The notes below the pieces were generated by a model. The model saw only the letters and a program-made list of their open reading frames with translations, was not told the DNA's origin and did no database searches. A program made the position numbers and the translations under genes. Positions 28,901 to 36,060 of a stretch of 64,000 bases of DNA are shown here, one piece after another. Source of the DNA: Costus lasius (Eukaryota > Streptophyta > Magnoliopsida > Zingiberales > Costaceae); NCBI GenBank assembly GCA_027563935.2, contig CM050448.1:120268493-120332492 (forward strand), given 5' to 3'. The first letter of the stretch is position 1. Every line of letters begins with the position of its first letter.

Positions 28901-31900
28901 GAAGTAAAAAAATAAACATCCCGAATAGATTTATCTACTTGTCTAATATTGAATAATTTTTCATGGACAGAATATACTCGAATGATATTATTTTCGGGAG
29001 AGTAAGTCTTGTGAAGAGAATTCCATATTCTTGCACTAGGAAGAAGCATAACTACTTTCTAAATTTGCGGTTCCATAATATTTACGAGCCAAATAACCAT
29101 GCTATTGTATGCCATCTCTCATTTAGGCCTTGTTTACTTGGGGGGGAAGTTAAAAGGAAAGGAAAGAAAGTAGGAAGGAAAGGATTATAGACTTGTTTAC
29201 TTGGGCGGATGGATAGTTTAGAAGGAAAAGTAAGAGGGAAAGTTAGTCATTAATCACTCAATTTGCTTTCCGCCCAAATCGGACTGAAAGCTGAAACTAT
29301 TACTTAACTTTACTAATTTTCAACCAACTTTTCATCGCACCGTTACTTATTCTCGCTCAATATGAGCTTTTCTCGACTACTCGTCCTTGCCGTCGCTGCT
29401 CGAGCTCACCGTCATTGCTCGTTCATGTCGCTACTACTTGCCCTCACCATTGTCGCTCATATTTAATATTTAATATTTAATAATTTTATGATATTTTATA
29501 TATATATATATATATATGAATAAAAAAATAAAAATTGGGGTGTATATATCAATCTTTCAAACTTTCTTTCCATCCAAGTAAATACAAGAAAGGAAAATCT
29601 ATAACACATTTCATCCATCTATTTTTTGTTTCTTTCCTTCTTTTCTTCTTTCCTTTCCTTTGTACTTTCCATCCGTCCAAGTAAACACGGCCTTAGAGTA
29701 ATTCAAATCTGTGGTAGGAGAGGTAAGAATGTAATACGGTGCAGCTTCCCTTTAGATCCGAGAAAGTATCGAAGTACCTACACGCAAGGATGGAAAAACC
29801 ATACCGTTCCGCTCGATTTTTGCGGTACAGTACTGGTCCGACAGGGGAGCGGCACGCGGAACGCGGCTCCGGGCAAAGGCTTCAGGCGGCGGCTGGCGAC
29901 TTCAGGCGGTGGCTAGCGGCGTCAGGCGGAACGGATAGCGGGCGGACGGCTGGCAGGCGGCTTTCGTTCGAAGCTTCCGCCGGCGGAGGAAGCTTCATTC
30001 GACGCTTCCGCCTCGTTCGAAGAAAGCAGGAGTGGAATTAGGGTTCGGCGGTTCCACCAGTAAAACCGCCCGGTATGGGCGGTTCGTACCGTTCCGTCCG
30101 GCGACCGGAACGGCTCGCCGGAGCGGTTTTCCGAACCTTGCCTACACGCACATGATATAATTTTTTCTGTTGAACTTGATAGTTGTGCCGATGAATCGAG
30201 TTGGCTTCATCTTGGGCATTGGGCTAGGCTGATCCATCCTCCGAGAGAAAGAAACCAATATTGAGGGTTGGATAACTCCTTTCACATACCTAATGCTTGA
30301 AGAAAAATTGCATTGTCACAACGATCTGCCTGAGAACATGCTGATCTATTGCATTAACACTGTTTTCAATCGGCTGAGTACAAGTACCTTGTAGTCACCT
30401 TTTGGTCAAGAAAGAAAAAAAAGGAAACACCTTTGCAGAATGTTACAAAAATTGTTGTGAGCTGCTCCTTATGCAATGGTTGGTTGGTTGCAATCAGAAC
30501 AGCAGTAGCGCCAGCATGAGGATGGGGCAACAAGTATGGAGAGATTGGATGAATGAAACAACAAGAATAGATTGGTAGAAGCGGGAAGATTGATAGAGAA
30601 GGGTTTGGCAATAGCGAAGGATTGGCAGCTATACAGAAAAGGGAGCCGACGCAGGGAGGATGCAGGCTTTATTTAAGGTTAGGTTAGCCCACTCTGATAC
30701 CATGTTGAAAGAGTGAATATTATTTCATATTAAATACTCAGCCTAGTTTTAGGCTTATATAGATCAATACACGATAACATAACAGCCCAACTCTCCATGG
30801 GGAACTTAAGAATTAGTGCTAAATTATTACGTAGGTTCTAACACCAAAGCCATTTGTTTAGATTGTTCAATTGATAAGTTCATTGCTTAAACTTAGACAA
30901 TCATGTCCAGTATTTATTCAATTAGTTCCAGCTATCTCAAGTTCTCAACAGTTTGTTTTTTTATTTTCTTATGCAGCTTGGTGAGACCATATGCGCCATG
31001 AAGGAAGATTTTATAATGGTTCATTTGCAGCATTCTTGCACACATTGTTGCATCCTAATGGTATCTGGAACCCGATGGGTTTGCAGTCAATGTAAAAACT
31101 TTCAACTTTGTGATTCGTAAGTATCATAGCTTCTATATATTCCTAAAGAAATCTTATATTTTTTTTGAAGACCTTATAGATCGTAAAGGTTGTAGGATCC
31201 TGAAAGAGATGGAAACAATTCATGAAAGACTAGTGTTTATGCATTTATCTGCAGATTAGTTATTTTGAGTATTGTTTGCCACATTATAAATCTGATGCAA
31301 AATATTGTCAGAAACATCATCTGTTCCAATAAAATGTTTACACAAATCAGATCTTAAAGTGAGATATTGTTCATCTAGGTACACTTTGTTTTGTTTCTAC
31401 AGTAGGCAACTAAAATTTCATTTAGTTGGTCATCCAATCAAATCTGAATATGGTATTGGAGTCAATATTATAACTTTGAAGTTTGAAGCATTCTTTTTTT
31501 TTTTTCTTTTTAGAGCTATTTTTTTTTTGTTATTCTTATGGCTTTTCTCGTTTTTATTATAAATCTGCGTACGCGAACTGTTAGTGAACCCATGGATCAA
31601 TTCTATTCTCTTTCTTCTTGGTTCATTATCAACTTCAATTCAGATGGCACGTGAGGGGATGTTAAATTGTTCACCTGATTTTTGTCATCATTAGTGTATA
31701 AATTGAGCCCTTTCCTAACAATGCAAACATTTGAGATAATTGGCATCCCATTCAAATATTAATAAATTATATCTCACTTGAGTTCTTATGTGACGATTGT
31801 CGACATCTCACATATGGCATGATATTTTGAACCATGAGCTTGGCCTTGAAAGTCCATATGGAATTTGGTAATTACAAAATTCATTAACAATAATGATCAA

Positions 31901-34108
31901 TATTGTATTTGCTGAGAATTGAGTGAGAAAAGAGTTAGAAGAAAAATTCAGGTTCTTAAGCAAGTTTACTCCCTATTGCAATACTAGCTTGTCAAATAAT
32001 AAATATATAAATTAAGGGCTTCCAGAACAATTTAGCTTTTGGGATAGTGGTGAATGATCCGTAATCACAACCTAACATGGTGTTAGAGCATTGGGCATGA
32101 ATTCAATTCCTGCCACGTATTTTCTTTATATTCCTCTAGTTGTTCTTGTGCTTTTCAAGTTCACCTCTAATAAGCATCGCTGGAGCTTATCGATCTATTC
32201 AACTTTTAATCTTAAATCCAGATTGAATGTGAAAGAGGATGCTATAACCTAGTTTGTCAAAACATAAATATACGAGTTTGAAAATTTCCTATTAACTTTG
32301 TGTTTGAGGATAAGTGGCTAACCAATTAAAACTTAGCATAACCATCTTGCAGATTGTAAAATCTGACCAGTTACAAGAAAAAAAAATGGCCACGATAATG
32401 CGTTAAGGTTTCAGCCGTAAATCCTGACTGACTCAGATTACAAGTTTCTGCCGGATCAAAGATTCGCTCTAAATGAATTTGTCCACACCAATCCATGTGC
32501 ACTTCTAAAAGGAAGGGCAAATAATATTGAATTCTGGAATTGATTGGTTTTTATTTGCTTGCAGGTGTTATGCAGCTGAACAAAGAATTGATGAACGAGA
32601 TAGGCATCCCCCTAACAGTAGAGAAAAGCATATGCTATATCCAGTGAGTATTTACAACAGAAGACTCAGTGTTTTATATTATCTTTCTTGAGTATGTCAA
32701 TGCTTATGTCTGCATTTCAAATAAGAAACATATACGCTTAAATACGGTTGGGTGTGATTAGCAACATTTTTTTTTGTTTACTCCCCAAAACTGCTTATTT
32801 ACCATATGTATAACCTGTAGGTTGAAATCAATGATGTTGCTCAAGACACAAAGGACAAAGATGAAATCCTAGAGAGTGAATTCTTTGACACTAGGCAAGC
32901 ATTTCTCAGTCTTTGTCAAGGAAACCATTATCAATATGATACTCTGCGTCGGGCTAAACATTCATCAATGATGGTCTTATATCACCTCCATAATCCTACC
33001 GCTCCCGCTTTTGTAACCACGTGCAATGTCTGTCATCATGACATTGAAGCTGGTCAGGGCTGGCGGTGTGAAACGTGTCCAGATTTTGATGTATGCAGTG
33101 CTTGTTTTCAGAAAGGTGGTATTGATCATCCCCATGTATTGACCAATCATCCTTCTAATGCTGAACGTGATGCACAAAACAAAGAAGCACGGGCAAACCG
33201 AGTGTTGCAGGTATTCTGCTTAATTAACAGTCACATGACTTTATAGTTTTTGTTACCCTCGTCATTTTCCTAACTTATTGTTACCCTCGTCATGTTATTG
33301 TTATTATTATCATCGTTGTTTTGGTTCTTTAAGTACAATTCTCAGCAAAATTATTGTCACGACTCACTAGCTTGTAAGAAAAAAAATTCTTCTCTTTCAA
33401 GCTTCCAGTTTGTATATCATGTTTTATGCTAATAATTTCTAATTAAACCAGAAACAAAATTTCATGATTTTTTACTTAACTGGAAGCTTTAAACTGTCAG
33501 GTGTGCCACAAAATATTTCATTCACAATTTCTTCACAATGAATTTGTGACTTCTACTTTCACCCTGTTGGTAGAATATGTATTGGTCAACATTTTCTTAA
33601 ACTACAAACAGCTTTCTTTGTATGGTTTGTCTAGTATTATAAATTTAGAATTACTTTGCACTGACTCTGTTTCTTTATATTGCAGCTTCGAAAAATGCTG
33701 GACCTTTTGGTCCATGCTTCACAGTGTCGGTCTCCCCATTGCCAGTATCCGAACTGCAGGAAGGTTAAAAGGCTTTTCCGCCATGGTTTTCAATGCAAGA
33801 TACGTGCTTCAGGAGGTTGTGTGCTATGTAAGAGGATGTGGTATCTTCTTCATGTACATTCCCGTGCTTGTAAAGAATCAGACTGCAGTGTACCACGATG
33901 CAGGTGCTTTGATTACTCCGTAGATTGTCCTTGAATGTAATGTGATGCTTAGCTTCTTGCGGTATAGCAATTTGACCCTTTCTTTTGTTTATCCAGAGAT
34001 CTGAAAGAACACCTAAGAAGATTGCAGCAGCAATCTGATTCCCGAAGAAGAGCTGCTGTGATGGAGATGATGAGGCAGCGCGCTGCTGAGGTTGCTGCAA
34101 GCACCTGA
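1911..34108 (+). CDS. HAC1: CBP/p300-type histone acetyltransferase (HAC1-like), 16 coding exons
   Basis: Transcriptional co-activator that acetylates lysines of nucleosomal histones in the nucleus. Coding exons: 1911-2092, 8075-8186, 8431-8740, 8818-9315, 9528-11278, 14176-14472, 14563-14838, 16275-16403, 16555-16755, 16905-17047, 17148-17460, 30977-31116, 32565-32643, 32821-33210, 33686-33903, 33997-34108. All junctions are GT-AG and the phases join into 5,151 nt (1,716 aa plus stop), close to Arabidopsis HAC1 as I recall it. Domains in order: an N-terminus starting [10 protein letters not shown] and a segment beginning YHILQRRN; a Gln-rich region (exons 4-5); TAZ1 zinc finger about 668-745 ([12 protein letters not shown]); PHD-type finger about 971-1080 ([15 protein letters not shown]); HAT core about 1143-1404; two ZZ fingers (about 1425-1455 and 1545-1575); TAZ2 about 1608-1690. 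This TAZ-PHD-HAT-ZZ-TAZ order is the plant HAC layout. The start matches the conserved plant N-terminus. Intron 11 is swollen by nested transposons. No frameshift or stop was seen. Confidence 0.95.
2317..2469. mobile_element. small MITE, CAAGG-end family, in HAC1 intron 1
   Basis: A 153-bp element begins CAAGGTTTAAAATATGG and ends with the inverted counterpart (CCGAGATTTGAAACCT). It is flanked by 10-bp near-identical direct repeats, TATGTTGTAG at 2307-2316 and TATGTTGGAG at 2470-2479. The interior is rich in GGTACCG/CCGGT-like words. A target duplication of 8-10 bp fits Mutator-like (MULE) non-autonomous elements. Related copies are at 5901, 27702, 28279 and 29785. Confidence 0.65.
2480..5890. 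other. HAC1 intron 1, first part: no gene seen
   Basis: This is non-coding intron sequence. A second stretch of GGTAC/CAGTATG-type words at about 2,890-3,080 looks like a decayed relative of the CAAGG-end elements. From about 3,400 to 5,600 the sequence is AT-rich. It includes a GC-richer block with GGCGAGCGGGAGCGG-like words (5,338-5,400) and GGAAGG/CCTTCC motifs near 3,590 and 5,500, recalling the interior of the PIF/Harbinger element at 41,962. It may be an old relative, but I could not define its ends. Short open frames here are not convincing genes. Confidence 0.45.
5901..6232. mobile_element. MITE, CAAGG-end family, in HAC1 intron 1
   Basis: A 332-bp element starts CAAGGATTGAAGATTCGGTC and ends GACCAATTTTCAAAACCTTG. 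The termini are inverted repeats with CAAGG/CCTTG ends. It is flanked by GTCAAATC (5893-5900) and GTTAAATC (6233-6240), an 8-bp target duplication with one mismatch. The interior has a CT-rich/GA-rich stretch that gives spurious open frames on both strands. Confidence 0.7.
6241..8074. other. HAC1 intron 1, second part: AT-rich, no gene seen
   Basis: AT-rich intron sequence. It contains a TA/TG microsatellite at about 6,583-6,603 and, near 7,205-7,310, a stretch with GATCCAATACAAACCAATA and GATATCGATACC words that resembles decayed CAAGG-family DNA. The intron ends with a good acceptor (gatgtttcag) at 8074. Confidence 0.5.
12496..12850. repeat. palindromic TACATATATG / TACATATACATATG microsatellite
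   Basis: About 350 bp made almost only of TACATATATG-like units alternating with TACATATACATATG. The unit TACATATATGTA equals its own reverse complement, so the array reads alike on both strands and yields open frames in all six frames (repeating Tyr-Ile-His-Met-Cys-Thr-type peptides). It sits inside a CCAGTACT-type transposon remnant in HAC1 intron 5. Confidence 0.9.
13690..13703 (+). repeat. poly-G run (G14) followed by GGG
   Basis: Fourteen consecutive G residues, then A and GGG, preceded by a TTA/TTATTATT tract, lie within HAC1 intron 5. Length is likely unstable and prone to sequencing error. A G-quadruplex on the coding strand is possible in principle. Confidence 0.8.
14839..16274. other. 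HAC1 intron 7, 1.4 kb, nothing recognised
   Basis: Non-coding intron sequence between the exon ending KSIDE and the exon beginning VPGAEGLVV. Words such as GTACCACTGCATACCAGCATATGG at about 15,880 hint at decayed CAAGG-family DNA, but no element borders can be set. Confidence 0.45.
17541..17683 (-). repeat. 3' LTR of the old copia element
   Basis: It aligns by eye with 30,703-30,843: shared stretches include GGAATATTAGTTCATAT / GAATATTATTTCATAT, CTTATATAGACCAATAC / CTTATATAGATCAATAC and GCCCAACTCT. Many point differences show it is old. A CT-rich tract (actcccttcaag) follows, possibly the polypurine tract on the minus strand. Ends are approximate. Confidence 0.65.
17945..18056 (-). repeat. 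3' LTR of the young copia element
   Basis: 112 bp, starting AGTTAGAGTTACTGTAGC on the plus strand and ending GGTTCACAACA. It differs from the 5' LTR by about three substitutions. The short length is small for copia LTRs but not unknown. Confidence 0.9.
18057..18065 (-). promoter_or_regulatory. polypurine tract of the young copia element
   Basis: The minus strand reads GAGGGGGAG immediately before the 3' LTR (TGTTGTGAACC...). This is the usual place and composition of the plus-strand priming site of an LTR retrotransposon. Confidence 0.85.
18064..19981 (-). pseudogene. copia reverse transcriptase and RNase H part of the polyprotein (broken)
   Basis: This is the downstream half of the polyprotein. 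From about 19,805 down to 18,064 a single frame encodes the linker (VYHRR), the reverse transcriptase start ([45 protein letters not shown]), the catalytic YVDD motif and the RNase H end ([35 protein letters not shown]). Breaks: a TGA at 19,982-19,984 separates it from the upstream half. The frame carrying [12 protein letters not shown] (19,775-19,972) continues the upstream frame, so a frameshift lies near 19,800-19,830. The segment before YVDD is several residues shorter than usual for copia, suggesting a small in-frame deletion. A G usually found in LVAKGFTQ is R here. Confidence 0.85.
19982..22159 (-). pseudogene. copia gag, protease and integrase part of the polyprotein, ended by a premature TGA
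   Basis: An open frame of 725 codons from an ATG at 22,157-22,159. Domains in order: gag-like N-terminus ([18 protein letters not shown]); CCHC zinc knuckle [14 protein letters not shown]; aspartic protease [16 protein letters not shown]-pre-integrase [12 protein letters not shown] with [10 protein letters not shown]; integrase core with D, D, E context ([28 protein letters not shown]); and the C-terminal [16 protein letters not shown] region. Typical copia elements carry one polyprotein, so the TGA at 19,982 is a break rather than a natural end. The following residues, FVSMDVSF, continue the conserved sequence in the same frame. Confidence 0.9.
22160..22635 (-). other. 5' leader of the young copia element
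   Basis: About 0.48 kb of GC-rich sequence between the primer binding site and the gag start codon. It contains short open frames on both strands but no recognised domain. It would hold packaging and dimerisation signals in an active element. Confidence 0.7.
22636..22647 (-). promoter_or_regulatory. primer binding site (initiator-Met tRNA) of the young copia element
   Basis: The minus strand reads TGGTATCAGAGC directly after the 5' LTR end. This is the standard plant copia primer binding site, complementary to the 3' end of initiator methionyl tRNA. Confidence 0.95.
22648..22759 (-). repeat. 5' LTR of the young copia element
   Basis: 112 bp, nearly identical to 17,945-18,056. Differences seen: C/G in AGAACC, C/T in AAGCC, and A/G in AACAGG. 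It ends CACAACA and is followed by the TTCCT target duplication. Confidence 0.9.
22765..24060 (-). pseudogene. reverse transcriptase / RNase H remnant of the old copia element
   Basis: The minus-strand segment 22,794-22,976 reads [20 protein letters not shown]...[13 protein letters not shown]. It matches the copia RNase H region in which the young element has [20 protein letters not shown]. Upstream on the minus strand (to about 24,060), scraps with many stops fit the reverse transcriptase region. It is clearly non-functional and continues the old element after the young insertion. Confidence 0.7.
24061..25990. other. unassigned DNA within the old copia element
   Basis: Nearly two kilobases with no recognised coding sequence. 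The stretch 25,330-25,740 carries a motif set (CAAGTCAGGTACTCAG ... GGGTTGGGTTGGGTACCTGA) that looks like an AT-rich MITE with GGGTACC-type ends, but I cannot fix borders. A short open frame at 24,903-25,127 on the minus strand has no recognisable product. Confidence 0.4.
26000..26460 (-). pseudogene. integrase remnant of the old copia element
   Basis: Minus-strand scraps, in two frames, resemble the copia integrase C-terminal region: [20 protein letters not shown] (compare [19 protein letters not shown] in the young element). A region upstream resembles the part before [10 protein letters not shown]. Stops and frameshifts abound. Confidence 0.65.
26753..27680. mobile_element. non-autonomous hAT-type element (about 0.93 kb)
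   Basis: The left end reads TAGGGGTGTCCAA and the right end is its inverted form, TTGGACACCCTT. Inner parts are also related (GGTCAACTTGACC and GGTCAGGTTGACC near the two ends). Flanks carry the perfect 8-bp duplication AGTTACAT at 26,744-26,751 and 27,681-27,688. Eight-bp duplications and TAGGG-type ends are hAT hallmarks. No transposase is seen. It sits in the old copia element. Confidence 0.8.
27702..27907. mobile_element. MITE, CAAGG-end family
   Basis: A 206-bp element with ends CAAGGATTGAAAAATCGG and TATGTTCCTTG. It is flanked by the perfect 8-bp duplication ATTAGGAT (27,694-27,701 and 27,908-27,915). The GC-rich interior contains GGTACAATACTGTACC. It is only about a dozen bases from the hAT element. 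Confidence 0.75.
28279..28469. mobile_element. MITE, CAAGG-end family, GGTACCG-rich
   Basis: A 191-bp element starting CAATGTTTAAAGTACAG and ending TATTACAAACCTTG, flanked by GATTTAAT (28,271-28,278) and GATGTAAT (28,470-28,477). The interior is full of CCGTACTGGGCGGTATGGGC and GGTACGGTATCGG-type words. A further single CAAGG end at 28,025 may mark another, partial copy. Confidence 0.65.
28480..29122 (-). pseudogene. old copia remnant, possible gag/pre-integrase region
   Basis: Decayed sequence between the 28,279 and 29,126 insertions. By position and minus-strand orientation it should be the gag to pre-integrase region of the old element. Only weak coding resemblance remains, so the assignment rests on context. 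Confidence 0.4.
29126..29692. mobile_element. PIF/Harbinger-type MITE with TTA target duplication
   Basis: A 567-bp element with terminal inverted repeats GGCCTTGTTTACTTGG and CCAAGTAAACACGGCC. It is flanked by TTA at 29,123-29,125 and 29,693-29,695. An internal copy of the end motif (ACTTGTTTACTTGGGCGGAT, about 29,190) and its complement near 29,570 suggest a nested end structure. Ends resemble those of the larger element at 41,962. Confidence 0.8.
29785..30140. mobile_element. MITE, CAAGG-end family, GC-rich
   Basis: A 356-bp element beginning CAAGGATGGAAAAACC and ending GGTTTTCCGAACCTTG, a clear inverted repeat. It is flanked by the perfect 8-bp duplication CCTACACG (29,777-29,784 and 30,141-30,148). 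Its GC-rich interior gives spurious open frames. Confidence 0.8.
30703..30843 (-). repeat. 5' LTR of the old copia element
   Basis: On the plus strand it runs from TGTTGAAAGAGTGAATA to GGTTCTAACA. The flanking CTCTGATACCA at its left is the primer binding site on the minus strand. It pairs with the diverged copy at about 17,541-17,683. Confidence 0.7.
31117..32564. other. HAC1 intron 12, no gene seen
   Basis: AT-rich intron of 1.45 kb between the two exons coding the first ZZ finger and its C-terminal extension. No element with definable ends was seen. Confidence 0.5.
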
Positions 34109-36060
34109 AAACTAAACTGTACATAGAGATTTCTGTTAGCCAAGGGTTGACTGGAGCTACATTTCTTGAACCCTCGCTGTATGAATTTGCAGCCAGTATT
34201 GGGTTAACAAATCTGAACGAGGTCGACGCCGTGATCTAATTGGTAGAAAGTGATCTTTCTAGTTGCTGTTTCTGCTATGGAAAGTTCAGTGCGGTGCTAA
34301 TGTGGCCCATATCCTACCATCTGTTAACTTATCGGTCCGTCTAAACCCAGCTGGAGGTGGTTCACTGATTTCTCATGCAGCAGTTCATCGCCCATTAAAA
34401 TGGTCGTGTATTATAGATGTTCTAATTCATCAATTCTGAGTTCCAAATCAATTAACTTTAGTGGTGCATTTAGCTATAGGCTTAGAGAAGAATGGGGTTG
34501 GACGGCCCTTGTACTTGTTTAGTCCCGTCCATTTTGTAGAATGTATTGCTTGCCACTTGAAAATGAAAATAAGTAGAAAGCTTTTGTTCTTTAAAGTGTA
34601 CCATTGTAAAGTATGTGATGCAAACGGCATTGATATGCACTCATAGACACCATCCATTTTTGGGGGTAAGATTTAGGGATAAAGTTACCCAAACCGCGTC
34701 AACGAACATGTCTTGATTCCTCAAAATATGAAGGATTCATTGGATGTGATGAAATACAGAGACTGTCCTGGTGTTTTGCTGGCCATGGAAAAGCTTTCAT
34801 CAATTGAATATATTGTTTTGGCCTTGCATGCTATCTATCTACACCACTTCATCTTCATGCTTGAACGTCTTGGTGAGAGAGAGACGGTGAGATGATTAAA
34901 TTCCGGCAGGTGAACTCCTTAGCCATGTCAATGTTAAGTATTACAGTGATGGAGTTCATCAGTGTGTTCAATGTTAGCTTATTCCATTCTAGACAATTTG
35001 ACCCTGAGACTTACTAATAAAGTGCCAGTTCAAATTTAAGCGTGGGAGAAAGAAAACTGTAGGATATTTCTCCTAGTGAAATCAAATGACGCATGCAATG
35101 TGATCATTCATTTTGATGACCAAATTGATTCATATTAGTTGCTGCTAGAAGGATCACTATTTTTTTCATCATGAATTTACCTTATAACAGATCGTAATTA
35201 TCTTTAGATGTTTTTTTTTTTTTGTTCTAATTTATATGTATTTCTGAATTTTATTTTGTTATGTGCTTTTAGTTCATCATTTCTGCAGCAATGCTTGCAA
35301 GATATGTGGCTGTATCACTTGAGAACCACGTTGATCCATCCATTATAATGTTCGTATCTGCGGCTCAATTTGGTTTCTGCTCTATCTGAGGCCAATCATT
35401 GTGCACTTCAGATTCAGAGTTTGGCATTTGGGATTCTTGCCGCCTGCACACCTTAACATCAAAAAAATCTCAGTACTCCGAGCACTACTTAATCCTACAG
35501 CAAAACTTTGACAAGTCTGCAATCAAATATGCCAACAAAACTGTTCTTTAATTCGCGGCTCCTGTCTTGCTCGTTTGTTTCCTGGATAAAAGCTTCAAGA
35601 CGTAACCAGCCACGGAGCCACCCCTTTTCTCACCATCCCGAATACTACTGTACATGTGACCAAAATCTTGACCAACAAACATTGTGGCCTTTGTTCTCTA
35701 AGTAATATCCGTCACTAATATAATAATAATAATAATAAAGATAAATCACGAGAAAGAACATGACGCATTGGATCTTATCCAGTCATCTATTATATATAAT
35801 AAGGCCCTTTGCGAGAAAATAAATGAAGAGACAGATCCCTCTTTAATAATATGTATAAGTAAAAGGATCTTTCTGGATAAATTAAATACTTTAGATAGTA
35901 CATCTTTTACTCGTACATTGTGTCGATAAATAACTAATATTTTGAGGACGAGGCCACACACGCCAAGAAAAGCTCACAATTATCGAAAATAGGGCGCTGC
36001 GTTTCTTGATACCCACCTCGGAAGCAAGGAATCGGATTCGCGGCTCCTCCCCTCCCTCCG
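34109..36060. other. HAC1 3' untranslated region, then spacer and START gene leader
   Basis: The HAC1-like stop is at 34,106-34,108. The following few hundred bases are probably 3' untranslated sequence; no single clear polyadenylation signal can be chosen. The spacer is AT-rich and otherwise empty. A GC-rich leader starts near 35,990, with a TATATATAATA motif at 35,791-35,801 that could serve as a TATA box for the next gene. Confidence 0.45.

Larger units (their letters stand above)
17541..30843 (-). mobile_element. old, decayed Ty1/copia LTR retrotransposon hosting later insertions
   Basis: The element lies antisense in HAC1 intron 11. Two diverged LTRs bound it (about 17,541-17,683 and 30,703-30,843). 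Just inside the right LTR, the minus strand reads TGGTATCAGAGTGGGC, a near-canonical initiator-Met tRNA primer binding site. Minus-strand coding scraps appear in the expected order: a possible gag/pre-integrase region (about 28,480-30,690), integrase (26,000-26,460), reverse transcriptase region (about 23,000-24,060), RNase H (22,794-22,976), and the C-terminal end by the left LTR. All are broken by stops. Later insertions at 17,945, 26,753, 27,702, 28,279, 29,126 and 29,785 have inflated it to 13.3 kb. Confidence 0.75.
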
